Part shown: piece after piece, positions 9,378 through 17,622 of the stretch
Position numbering within the stretch: the stretch's first letter is position 1
How the letters are laid out: the number at the start of each line of letters is the position of its first letter
Assembly (NCBI GenBank): GCA_958452575.1
Contig: CAUDUM010000005.1
Coordinates: 1-64,000 of the forward strand
Length of the DNA stretch: 64,000 bases
Direction of reading: 5' to 3'
DNA from: an uncultured Eggerthellaceae bacterium
GTDB taxonomy: Bacteria; Actinomycetota; Coriobacteriia; Coriobacteriales; Eggerthellaceae
The notes under the pieces: generated by a model
Databases searched by the model: none
What the model was told of the DNA's origin: nothing
What the model saw: the letters and a program-made list of their open reading frames with translations, nothing else
Position numbers and translations under genes: made by a program

Positions 9378-9411
9378 CCCGGTCGTCGGTCGCAATGATT
9401 CGGCGACCGGG
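9378..9411 (+). other. Intercistronic stem-loop
   Basis: CCCGGTCG (9378-9385) pairs with CGACCGGG (9404-9411). There is no T-tract, so it is more likely an mRNA-processing or stabilising hairpin between the two genes than a terminator. Confidence 0.5.
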
Positions 9412-9447
9412 ATGTCACACAGGGATGATTAACAAGGAGGGCACAAT

Positions 9448-9723
9448 ATGACCCGCGATGAATTCTTCGAGCTCGACGCCGCTGCGGCTACTGCTGAGCT
9501 GAACTCGGGCCTCGAGGCTGGCCAGAGCAAGGACGAGGTCCTGGCTGCTCATGGTATTACCCAGGCTGACCTCATGAAGGCTCAGATCTTCTTCGTGAAG
9601 GGCAAGTTCATTGCTCGCGCTTGGGGTGGCTACACCTCCACGAAGCGCACGGGCAATGAGGCTGGCGACACCGCCACCGGTGTTGGCGCTTCCGACCCCA
9701 GCAAGGGTTACATGGGCGTGTAA
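9448..9723 (+). CDS. 91-aa protein of the Mo-enzyme cluster, function unknown
   Basis: This small soluble protein has an acidic helical N-terminal half (DEFFELDAAAATAELNSG; DEVLAAHGITQADLMKAQI) and a Gly/Thr-rich C-terminal tail ending SKGYMGV. The middle (SKDEVLAAHGIT) resembles a short helix-turn-helix-like helical pair but is too weak to assign. An excellent AAGGAGG ribosome site lies eight bases before the ATG. It is separated from the small subunit by a hairpin and followed by a terminator, so it closes the transcription unit. Codon usage is as biased as that of the large subunit, implying high expression. No homologue is recognised. Confidence 0.7.
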   Translation: MTRDEFFELDAAAATAELNSGLEAGQSKDEVLAAHGITQADLMKAQIFFVKGKFIARAWGGYTSTKRTGNEAGDTATGVGASDPSKGYMGV

Positions 9724-9745
9724 GCCTAGCCTACGTTGTTAAGAA

Positions 9746-9777
9746 AAGGCTCGTCTCTTGTTGGGGCGGGCCTTTTT
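9746..9777 (+). terminator. Rho-independent terminator of the Mo-enzyme operon
   Basis: AAGGCTCG pairs with CGGGCCTT (one G-T pair) and is followed by a run of T residues. Confidence 0.8.
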
Positions 9778-9789
9778 CATTGCTGACGC

Positions 9790-9852
9790 CATACCCTATC
9801 GAAAGGGCATATTCGCAGGTGAATGTGTGTGAATTGCTTTCCGATAGGGTAT
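9790..9852. promoter_or_regulatory. Long imperfect inverted repeat upstream of 110-aa gene
   Basis: CATACCCTATCGAAAG (9790-9805) mirrors CTTTCCGATAGGGTAT (9837-9852), with an inner hairpin ATTC...GAAT (9811-9824). It lies 25 bases before a good promoter, so a regulator site or a cruciform is plausible. Confidence 0.45.
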
Positions 9853-9876
9853 GATGGTAACAGTTTCGGGGGAGTA

Positions 9877-9905
9877 TTGACATCGTTTCGGGCACTCCTT
9901 ATTCT
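9877..9905 (+). promoter_or_regulatory. Sigma-70-type promoter
   Basis: TTGACA (9877-9882) is spaced 17 bases from TATTCT (9900-9905), 44 bases before the next start codon. Confidence 0.6.
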
Positions 9906-9949
9906 CTTGTGCTGTAAACAACGATCGTACTCTTAGGAGGACATGAAAC

Positions 9950-10282
9950 ATGGCAACTGAAGACGAGATCAGGGCGGAAATCGAAGAGCTGGGTCGTCTG
10001 ACCCCCGAGCAGGAGGACATCCTCTACAACATCACCCTCAAGCAGGACGAACTCGGCCGTCAGTCCACCAATATGCTGCTCGACAAGGTTGTCGACAGCC
10101 CGATCTACCAGCCGATGATCGACCGCGAGTACCTCACCTACGACGTGTTCAACCACGGTTCCAAGCATGAGGTCGCGTGCCTGTACGTCACGCTGAAGGG
10201 CGTGCGCTACTGCATCATGCACGCCGACGAGCTCTCCCGCCGTCGCAAGCTGAACCCGGCCGGAGCGCCCTGGTCCATCTAA
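9950..10282 (+). CDS. 110-aa hypothetical protein
   Basis: This small soluble protein has an acidic helical N-terminus (TEDEIRAEIEELGRLTPEQEDI) and a mixed C-terminal half (EVACLYVTLKGVRYCIMHADELSRRRK). There is no signal peptide, membrane segment or recognised motif; two cysteines are far apart. It is a stand-alone gene: its own promoter is at 9877-9905, CTTAGGAGGACATGAAAC precedes the ATG, and a terminator follows. Function unknown. Confidence 0.72.
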   Translation: MATEDEIRAEIEELGRLTPEQEDILYNITLKQDELGRQSTNMLLDKVVDSPIYQPMIDREYLTYDVFNHGSKHEVACLYVTLKGVRYCIMHADELSRRRKLNPAGAPWSI

Positions 10283-10297
10283 GATCTGCTTCATGCG

Positions 10298-10326
10298 ACG
10301 GGGCGCGGTTTCGTGCCCCGTTTTTT
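10298..10326 (+). terminator. Rho-independent terminator
   Basis: ACGGGGC pairs with GCCCCGT and six T residues follow. Confidence 0.88.
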
Positions 10327-10381
10327 AACCCTGAAAACGGGTTACACTATGCTCAAGTTGGTATAAAGAAACGGCTTTGCC

Positions 10382-12709
10382 ATGTCCTTTACGAATCAGG
10401 TGGATTTGAGCGTACTGCTTCAAAATACCGCGAAACCGGCGATGGATTACATCGATCGCTCGTCGACGAGATCCATCGACATCAGCAAGCTCGACGTATG
10501 CTTCGGAGGTTTCACGCCTATGGCTTTGAGCGACGGATCCGCCACGCGCGAACAGGTCCTTTCCGCGGAGAAGCGTGTCCGCCTGCGGCGCGAAGCGCTC
10601 GAGAAAGCCGCTGCCCTGGAGGCGGCGCGCACCTCCGAGGAGCGCTCGTGGACCGATGAGACGGGCACGGTATGGCGTTACGTGGTCCTTGACGAGGCTG
10701 AGGCGCGCATCCAGAAGTGCGAACCTGCGGTCACCGATCTCGTGGTCCCCGACGAGTTGGAGGGCAAGCCCGTCGTGTCGCTGGCACCGGACGCGTGCGC
10801 GTATCTGGAGTCGGTGGAGACGATCCACCTGCCCGATTCCATCCTGTCGATCGGCTTCAGCGCGTTTCGCGAGTGCCGCAAGCTGCGCTCGATCCATTTT
10901 CCGGAAACCCTGCCGACGTTCGACTCCAACTGGCTGCGCAACTGCGTCTCGCTCGAGCGGCTGGAGCTTCCGGGGCGCTTGGGAAAGATCGACGCGAGCA
11001 TCTTCGACGTCCCCCGTCTGAGGTCGCTGCGCATCGGCGCCGGCGCGAACGAGGTGGCGCCCGGCGCGTTCCAAAAAAGCGGGCTGGAGACGATCGAGGT
11101 CGATCCGGCGAACCCGCTGCTGATGACCGACGGGCGCGCACTCTACAGCTTCGACGCGTCGATCTTGGTGGCGCTTGCGGTGCCTTCGGAGAGCTATCGC
11201 GTGCTGGACGGGTGCCGTGCGATCGCGAAGAAGGCGTTCGGGCATTTCGCCTGCTTGCAGAAGGTCGAGCTTCCCGACACCGTCGAAGTGCTCGGGGATT
11301 TCTGCTTCGCCAAGACGCGGGTCTCGACGTTCGCGGCACCGCAGTCGCTCACGTCGATCGGCGAGAAGGCGTTTTACGGCTGTCGCGCGCTGCGTGAGGT
11401 CCGCTTGAACGAGAGGCTTGTCGAGGTGCGCGGAAACGCGTTCACGGATACGGCGATCGAGGAGCTGCGCCTTCCGGCGAGCGTGGAGCGTCTCGGCAAC
11501 CCCCTGGCGGCGGGCGCCGAGCTTTCCTATGTAGGCCCGGATGCGACGTTCTCGATCGATGAGGGCTCCGAGCACCTTCTGCTCGACGAAGAGGGCTGCC
11601 TGTACCGCAAGACGCCCGAAGGGCTCATTCTCGATCGCATGATGAACCCCGGGATCGCGGATTACGCCGTGCGTGCCGGCACGGTCGCCATCGGTGACGA
11701 CGCGTTCAGCGGGCACTCCGGGCTGACACGCGTCGAGCTGCCCGAAGGGCTCATCGTCATCGGCAAGCGCGCGTTCAAGGCATGCCGCGGCCTGGCTCAT
11801 GCGCTCATCCCCTCGACCGTCCAGGTGATCGAGGACGAGGCGTTCCTCGACACCGCGCTGGAGGAGGTCGCGCTGCCGAGCGGACTCGAGAAGCTGGGGG
11901 GCAACGCCCTCGTGACGTACGGCGCCCATCACGGCGAGCATCCGACGCTGCGCTCGGTGACGGTGGGCGAGGGCAACCAAACCTACTGCGTGCGCGAGAA
12001 CCAGCTGCTCGAGCGCAAGGCGGGCGGTACGTTCCGCACCGTGCTCTGCTTCGGCGACAACGAGATCATCCGGATCCCCGCCGAGGTGAACGAGCTCGCG
12101 CCGTATGCGTTCAACGGCATCGCCGGCGTTCGGGAGATCCATCTGTCCGACCGCATCACCAACGTGGGGATGCGCGGGTTGGGCATCGACGGTTTGGTGG
12201 AGTGGGTGCATCTTGACCTCGTCGAGCCGATCGACGGGCATGCGTCCCTCACGTTGCACTTCCCCCTCACCGACCGCAGCGCGCAGCAGCAGATGCTCGC
12301 GCTCAGCGTGCCGGACCATGTGGACGCGCGGCTGCTGTTCGAGCACTACGATACGGCGATCATCAACGCGAGTAGCTTCGACGCCCTGAGCGCCGAGCGC
12401 ATGGCGCTCTACGATCAGGCGACGCGGCTGGTGGAGCGTCTGAAGGATCCGGTGTATCTGACCGAGGTGAACCGCGCGATGTGCGAGCGCGTGCTGCGGA
12501 CGAGCATCGGCGACATCTGCGTCGAGGCGGCCAAGCACGACGACCGCTGTCTGATGGACGACCTGCTCGATCTGGGGTTCGTGGACAACGGAAACATCAA
12601 CGAGGTCATCGACCGCGTGGGTGCGGTGCAGGACGCCTCGATGACGGGGTATCTGCTGGAGGCGAAGCGCGAGCGGTTCGGCATGGAGGCGTTCGACTTC
12701 GACCTGTAG
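10382..12709 (+). CDS. BspA-type leucine-rich repeat protein (LRR_5)
   Basis: This 775-aa protein, after an N-terminal helix (about 60-85), consists mostly of LRR_5/BspA repeats, recognisable as repeated blocks such as VETIHLPDSILSIGFSAF, KVELPDTVEVLGDFCF and RVELPEGLIVIGKRAF (residues about 110-580). A helical, repeat-free C-terminal part (590-775) contains several Tyr-rich and acidic helices. There is no signal peptide or sorting signal, unlike surface BspA proteins, so it is probably cytoplasmic. The ribosome site is weak, so the ATG at 10382 is less certain. The VWA/MoxR pair follows downstream on the same strand; a partner role is conceivable. Confidence 0.78.
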   Translation: MSFTNQVDLSVLLQNTAKPAMDYIDRSSTRSIDISKLDVCFGGFTPMALSDGSATREQVLSAEKRVRLRREALEKAAALEAARTSEERSWTDETGTVWRYVVLDEAEARIQKCEPAVTDLVVPDELEGKPVVSLAPDACAYLESVETIHLPDSILSIGFSAFRECRKLRSIHFPETLPTFDSNWLRNCVSLERLELPGRLGKIDASIFDVPRLRSLRIGAGANEVAPGAFQKSGLETIEVDPANPLLMTDGRALYSFDASILVALAVPSESYRVLDGCRAIAKKAFGHFACLQKVELPDTVEVLGDFCFAKTRVSTFAAPQSLTSIGEKAFYGCRALREVRLNERLVEVRGNAFTDTAIEELRLPASVERLGNPLAAGAELSYVGPDATFSIDEGSEHLLLDEEGCLYRKTPEGLILDRMMNPGIADYAVRAGTVAIGDDAFSGHSGLTRVELPEGLIVIGKRAFKACRGLAHALIPSTVQVIEDEAFLDTALEEVALPSGLEKLGGNALVTYGAHHGEHPTLRSVTVGEGNQTYCVRENQLLERKAGGTFRTVLCFGDNEIIRIPAEVNELAPYAFNGIAGVREIHLSDRITNVGMRGLGIDGLVEWVHLDLVEPIDGHASLTLHFPLTDRSAQQQMLALSVPDHVDARLLFEHYDTAIINASSFDALSAERMALYDQATRLVERLKDPVYLTEVNRAMCERVLRTSIGDICVEAAKHDDRCLMDDLLDLGFVDNGNINEVIDRVGAVQDASMTGYLLEAKRERFGMEAFDFDL

Positions 12710-12976
12710 GGACGGCCTGACGGCGTGGCGGTGTGCCGCCGTGCCGGAGGATGCGTTCGGGCCGTGGGGCTCTCGCAAAGGGCGCGCGGGAGGCCTCCGG
12801 AGAGGCGTGGGGCGCGCCCGCCGAGTCGCGCGGGAGGCCCGCCGAGGTCGCGCGGGGCGCATGCGACGGATCACCGAAGATGTTAGAACGCTCCCGTAAA
12901 GGGCTATGCTATAACGAAGATGCGACGGGAAAGCGCGGGTTCGCTTCGCATCGAGCCGAGCGGAAAGGAGGTCGGG

Positions 12977-14608
12977 ATGCCGGTTGAGCGTGAGACGATG
13001 GACGTCAGGATGCAGCGCAGGCTGCAGGAGGACGCCCTGGGCAAGGACATCATCGACGAATGCCGCACGCAGCTCATGATGAAGTTCCGCTTCCTCGATC
13101 TGGCGCTGTGGCGCATGGACCTTGAGCCGATGCGCGTGGGCGCCCGCTATCCGCTGGCGACCGACGCCAAACGCGTGCTCTACGATCCGCCGCGCGAGAT
13201 CGGGCGGTTCAACGAATCGTTCGAGGAGACGGTGCGCGACTACCTGCATCTGGTGATGCATTGCATCTTTCGCCATCCGTTCGACAAGAACCACAACAAC
13301 GCCGAGGCATGGAGCCTCACCTGCGACATCCTGGTCGAGAGCGCCGTCATGGACATGTGCGGCGGACGTTTCGAGAGCGAAGACGACGTCGCGCGGCGCG
13401 AGGCGATCGACCGCATCCGGATGCTTGTGGGCAAGCTGCTGCCCAACAAGGTGTACACGGTCGTGAAGGGCCTCGTGCAGACACCCGACGGCCAGCAGTA
13501 CCGCGGCATGGGCCGCAGCACGCTCAACGAGTGGCACTATCTGTTCGAGCGCGACGATCACGGCGCTTGGCCCGCCAACGCGTCGAGCAAGCCTCCCGAG
13601 CAGCGCGATAACGAGTTCGAGGAGGTCACCGAGGACGACGAGGATCCCGAGCTGCAGTCCGACGACATCCGCATGGAGACGCAGGGCGAAAACGAGCCCC
13701 CCGAGGACGAGCAGCAGGGCGAAAACCAGATGCAGGAGGTCGAGACGGAGTCGGACGACGCGCCCGAATCCGAGGACGACTCCGACGAGGGCGCCGAAAG
13801 TCAAGATGCCGAAGAGGAAGCCGATGACGAGGACGATTCCGACGCCAAGCGCCAAGAGAAGGAGTGGGAGGACATCTCCAAGCAAATCGAGATGAACCTT
13901 GAGACCTTCTCGAAGGAGTGGGGCGAGGAGGCCAGAAGCCTGATCGCCAACCTGCAGATCGCCAACCGCAAGGTCCACAGCTACACCGAATTCCTCCGCA
14001 AGTTCATGGTCGTCTCCGAGGAGATGCAGGTGAACATGGATGAGTTCGACTACATCTACTACACCTACGGAATCGACCTGTACGGCAACATGCCGTTGAT
14101 CGAGCCGCTCGAGTACAAAGAGACCGACCGCGTCCGCGACTTCGCCATCGTCATCGACACATCCGAATCCGTCAGCGGCGATTTGGTGAGGCGTTTCATC
14201 ACGCATACCTTCGACATCCTGAAAAGCTCGCAGGACTATGCGACCACGGTGAACATCCACGTGATCCAGTGCGATGCCAAGGTGCAAAGCGATCTTAAGA
14301 TCACCGACCTGGCCGACGTCGACAAGCTGATGGAAGGGTTTGTGATCCGCGGATTCGGCGGAACCGACTTCCGTCCGGCGTTCGACTATGTCGAGATGCT
14401 GCGCAAGCGCGGCGAGTTCACCGACCTCAAAGGGCTCATCTACTTCACGGACGGCCTGGGGCAGTTTCCCGAGAAGACGCCCGATTACGACGCGGCGTTC
14501 GTGTTCATGGACGAGGAGGGCCGCGAGCTGCCGCCGGTGCCGCCGTGGGCGATGAAGGTGGTCGTCGACGAGGCGGGTCTGAGCCAGCTCGACAGCAGGA
14601 GCGCCTGA
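12977..14608 (+). CDS. VWA-like protein with N-terminal metallopeptidase-like domain (DUF2201 type)
   Basis: This 543-aa cytoplasmic protein has an N-terminal domain carrying LHLVMHCIFRH (about residues 91-101), which resembles the His-rich motif of the putative metallopeptidase domain of DUF2201 proteins. A very acidic low-complexity segment (about 215-295, Glu/Asp-rich) follows, then a C-terminal von Willebrand A fold with an intact MIDAS motif DTSES near residue 394 and YFTDG later. The ATG at 12977 is chosen because AAAGGAGGT lies five bases upstream; the in-frame ATG at 12920 has none. It lies 150 bases before a MoxR-type ATPase; VWA/MoxR pairs usually act together in metal insertion or assembly of large complexes. 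The target here is unknown. Confidence 0.82.
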   Translation: MPVERETMDVRMQRRLQEDALGKDIIDECRTQLMMKFRFLDLALWRMDLEPMRVGARYPLATDAKRVLYDPPREIGRFNESFEETVRDYLHLVMHCIFRHPFDKNHNNAEAWSLTCDILVESAVMDMCGGRFESEDDVARREAIDRIRMLVGKLLPNKVYTVVKGLVQTPDGQQYRGMGRSTLNEWHYLFERDDHGAWPANASSKPPEQRDNEFEEVTEDDEDPELQSDDIRMETQGENEPPEDEQQGENQMQEVETESDDAPESEDDSDEGAESQDAEEEADDEDDSDAKRQEKEWEDISKQIEMNLETFSKEWGEEARSLIANLQIANRKVHSYTEFLRKFMVVSEEMQVNMDEFDYIYYTYGIDLYGNMPLIEPLEYKETDRVRDFAIVIDTSESVSGDLVRRFITHTFDILKSSQDYATTVNIHVIQCDAKVQSDLKITDLADVDKLMEGFVIRGFGGTDFRPAFDYVEMLRKRGEFTDLKGLIYFTDGLGQFPEKTPDYDAAFVFMDEEGRELPPVPPWAMKVVVDEAGLSQLDSRSA

Positions 14609-14758
14609 CGGGGCGCGCCGGCAGGCGGCCAGAAGGGCGGAAGGCGCGACCGGAGGGACGAAAGTTGCAAGTTCTCGGACGTTTCGGTAGAAAATGAGGC
14701 CGAAAAGCTGCCGAAACCTCCGCGGATTCGTTGAAGAAAGGGAAAGGAAACGGCGCAG

Positions 14759-17065
14759 ATGAACATCCAATCAGCCAAACAACAGATCAAAGACGCCGTC
14801 GAGGCGTATCTGAAAAAGGATGACGCCGGTTTGCCGGTGATCGCTCCGGTGCATCAGCGCCCGATGTTCCTTTTGGGTGCGCCCGGCATCGGCAAGACCG
14901 CCATTATGGAGCAGATCGCCGGCGAGCTGGGCATCGGCATCGTGTCGTACTCGATGACGCACCACACGCGTCAAAGCGCTCTGGGCCTGCCGCGCATCGA
15001 GCACCACGATTTCGAGGGCTACGAGTACGAAGCGTCGGAGTACACGATGTCCGAGATCGTGTCGGCGGTGTACGACTACATGACGCGCACGGGTCTGCGC
15101 CAGGGCATCCTGTTCCTCGACGAGATCAACTGCGTGTCGGAGACGCTGTACCCCTCGATGCTGCAGTTTTTGCAGTTCAAGAAGTTCGGCAAGCACAAGG
15201 TGCCCGAAGGCTGGGTCGTGGTGTGCGCGGGCAATCCGCCCGAGTACAACCGCTCGGTGCACGAGTTCGACATCGTGACGCTCGACCGCATGCGCGAGAT
15301 CGACGTCGATCCCGATTACGCGGTGTGGAAGAACTACGCTCAGGAGAAGGGCTTGCATCCTGCGGTCACGACGTTCCTCGACGCCAAGAAGGACTGCTTT
15401 TACAAAGTTGAGAGCAAGCCCGGCGGCGGCAAGTCGTTCGTGACGGCGCGCGGCTGGGAGGACTTGGCGACGATCATCTCGCTGTACGAGGAGATGGGCA
15501 AGCCGGTCGACCGCGAGCTGTTCAGCCAGTTTTTGCGCGATGACGGGATCGCCGACGCGTTCACCGTGTACTACGCGCTGTTCCAGAAGTACCGCTCGGA
15601 CTACCAGGTCGACTCGATCCTGGATGGCGAGGCGGGCGAGGCCATCGTCGCACGCGCCAAGGAGGCCGAGTTCGACGAGCGTGTGGCGCTGATCAGCCTG
15701 TTGCTCGACACGCTGGCGCGCGAATGCAACGAGGTGCTGGAGCAGGAAGGCGTGGTCGTCGAGCTGCGCGACCTGCTGCGCGATGCCAAGGGCGAGTTCT
15801 TGAACGGCGACGCGACGGTCGACGAGGCGCTTGTGGCGCGCATCGAGCGGCGCGAAGCGGCGCTGAGCCGTCGCGTGGCGGCGGGCACGGCTGCGCATGC
15901 GTACGTGCGGCGCGAGAAGATCGTCATCGCGCTGCTGAGGGATTTCGCGGCGCGCTGCATCATCCAGAAAACGACGGCGGGAGAGCCCGCGTTCCGCACG
16001 ATCGAGGCAGCGTACAAGGAGGAGGTCGCCAAGATCAAGCCGGCGGCAGCCCATGCAAGCACGCGCATCGACGCGGCGTTCGATTTCATCGACGAGTGCT
16101 TCGGCTCGCGCGAGATGCTCGTGTTCATGGCTGAGCTGGCCACGCGTAAGGCCACGACGCAGTTCGTGGCGCACTACGGCAACGACAAGTACTACCAGCA
16201 CAACGAGGAGCTGCAGGTCGACGCCGCGCGCATGGGCCTGGCCGAACGCGCGAGTATGCTGGCGGACCTTAACGACAACATCAGGCAGGAGGAGGAGCGC
16301 GCCTCGCTGTCCCCGGCGGCGACCGGGATGCGCTCGTTGCGCGAGCCGTCGTCGGCGGGTGCGGCGCCCGATGACGCGGTGCTGGCCGAATACTACAGCG
16401 GCAAGCAGTTCGAATACGGGTTCACGAGCGTGTGCAAGATGCTGCTGCCCGCGTCCGAGCTGAAGGGCAAGAAGGTGCTCAACATCGGCTGCCGCCGCGG
16501 CCGCGGCGTCTACAAGATGAGCGCCATGGCGGGCAACAGCGGTTCCGCGATGGGCGTCGACTGGAGCCCCGCTTACGTGGCGGAGGCGAAAGACGGCATG
16601 GACCGCGCCTGGCACGACAGCGGCCTGGCGGGCAACAACATGGAGTTCCGCGTCGCCTACCCCGAGGACCTCATCGCCGCGGGCATCGGATCCGGCACGA
16701 TGGACGTGGTGTACTGCAACAACGTGGTGACGCTGTTCTACGACCAGGCGACCGCCATCCGCGAGTTCGGCCGCGTGCTCAAGCCGGGCGGGCTGCTGAT
16801 CCTCGAGACGATCTTCGCCGACCGCGAGCGCCGCGAGGATGTGGTCGAGCAGGCGCGCGCCATCGGCAACAGCATCCGGGCCGCGCGCACGCAGGACGAG
16901 AACTACGCCTGGCTCGAGGCTGCCGGTTTCGCCGCGCCGTCGATCGAGGAGGAGTATGAAGTTGAGGCCGACCGCGGTTACAAGGCCGGCGCCAAGGTGG
17001 CCAAGGTCGAAGGTGACGACGACGTCAAGTACAAGGCAGTTTCGCTCTACATCCGCAAGAAGTAA
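14759..17065 (+). CDS. MoxR-type AAA ATPase fused to SAM-dependent methyltransferase
   Basis: This 768-aa protein has an N-terminal AAA module with Walker A GAPGIGKT (residues 40-47) and Walker B LFLDEIN (118-124), plus CAGNPPEYN as sensor 1. A helical middle follows, and then, from about residue 540, a class I methyltransferase domain: motif I NIGCRRGRGVYKMS, acidic motif II MGVDWSPAYVAEA, and MDVVYCNNVVTLF followed by LKPGGLLILETIF. The methyltransferase half resembles arsenite/UbiE-type enzymes. MoxR ATPases normally end after the AAA lid, so the fusion is unusual. It is paired with the VWA protein upstream. GAAAGGGAAAGG precedes the start. Assignment of each half is firm; the joint function is not known. 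Confidence 0.85.
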   Translation: MNIQSAKQQIKDAVEAYLKKDDAGLPVIAPVHQRPMFLLGAPGIGKTAIMEQIAGELGIGIVSYSMTHHTRQSALGLPRIEHHDFEGYEYEASEYTMSEIVSAVYDYMTRTGLRQGILFLDEINCVSETLYPSMLQFLQFKKFGKHKVPEGWVVVCAGNPPEYNRSVHEFDIVTLDRMREIDVDPDYAVWKNYAQEKGLHPAVTTFLDAKKDCFYKVESKPGGGKSFVTARGWEDLATIISLYEEMGKPVDRELFSQFLRDDGIADAFTVYYALFQKYRSDYQVDSILDGEAGEAIVARAKEAEFDERVALISLLLDTLARECNEVLEQEGVVVELRDLLRDAKGEFLNGDATVDEALVARIERREAALSRRVAAGTAAHAYVRREKIVIALLRDFAARCIIQKTTAGEPAFRTIEAAYKEEVAKIKPAAAHASTRIDAAFDFIDECFGSREMLVFMAELATRKATTQFVAHYGNDKYYQHNEELQVDAARMGLAERASMLADLNDNIRQEEERASLSPAATGMRSLREPSSAGAAPDDAVLAEYYSGKQFEYGFTSVCKMLLPASELKGKKVLNIGCRRGRGVYKMSAMAGNSGSAMGVDWSPAYVAEAKDGMDRAWHDSGLAGNNMEFRVAYPEDLIAAGIGSGTMDVVYCNNVVTLFYDQATAIREFGRVLKPGGLLILETIFADRERREDVVEQARAIGNSIRAARTQDENYAWLEAAGFAAPSIEEEYEVEADRGYKAGAKVAKVEGDDDVKYKAVSLYIRKK

Positions 17066-17097
17066 GATTGATTGCGCGATTTGCCGACGTTCTGTTT

Positions 17098-17130
17098 GGG
17101 TAGAAGCTGTGGTTTCGACGGCTTCTACCC
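17098..17130. other. Stem-loop after the ATPase-methyltransferase gene
   Basis: GGGTAGAAGC (17098-17107) pairs with GCTTCTACCC (17121-17130) in the 240-base gap before the next gene. No T-tract follows, so termination is uncertain. Confidence 0.45.
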
Positions 17131-17307
17131 GGATTCGGCGTCGCGTTTTCGCGTTTTGCGGGTCTCTTCCCAAAAGAGGCGTCTCAGGGAAGCTGTTTTG
17201 TCCAGAAAACCGCAGAACGCAACATGAAGACACGCAAACAGGGAAGAAAGCGGCAAAGCTGCGGCTTCTGGACGATCGGTTAGGGAAGTCGGAAACAGGG
17301 GGAAGAT

Positions 17308-17586
17308 ATGGCGGAAGTGCCGGTTGAAAGGCGGTTCAGGGGTTCGGTGCGGTTGGCGACGCTGCATCTGTGGCGCGTGGCGAAATCGACCGACCTGGAG
17401 CGGTGCTTCAAGGAGGCGCGCGACCTGCGCATGATCAACCAACAGAACGAGGACTTCATCCGCCACTGCTTCGCGCTTGACGCGCAGCTCGAAGCGGGAG
17501 AGGAGCCCGACGAGCCCATCACCGCCGAGATGGTGCAGGAACTGCAGATGTGCGTCCTGCGCCTCAACTCCGCCGACCCGGCATAG
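17308..17586 (+). CDS. 92-aa hypothetical protein
   Basis: This small, helical, soluble protein has a basic N-terminus (ERRFRGSVRLATLHLWRVAK) followed by acidic helices (EDFIRHCFALDAQLEAGEEPDEP). No motif is recognised. GGGGGAAGAT precedes the ATG. It stands alone, convergent with the MFS gene at 17623. Function unknown. Confidence 0.6.
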   Translation: MAEVPVERRFRGSVRLATLHLWRVAKSTDLERCFKEARDLRMINQQNEDFIRHCFALDAQLEAGEEPDEPITAEMVQELQMCVLRLNSADPA

Positions 17587-17622
17587 AAGCGGGTGACTTG
17601 GGCGAGGGGCGGACGAGCTTCC

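Noticed and set aside
10325..14770. A 1481-codon open frame antisense to the LRR and VWA genes
   Set aside because: It is a high-GC shadow frame: Arg/His/Leu-rich, no domain, and it mirrors two well-supported genes.
14771..17233. An 820-codon minus-strand frame opposite the ATPase-methyltransferase
   Set aside because: Shadow of a gene with clear Walker and methyltransferase motifs.
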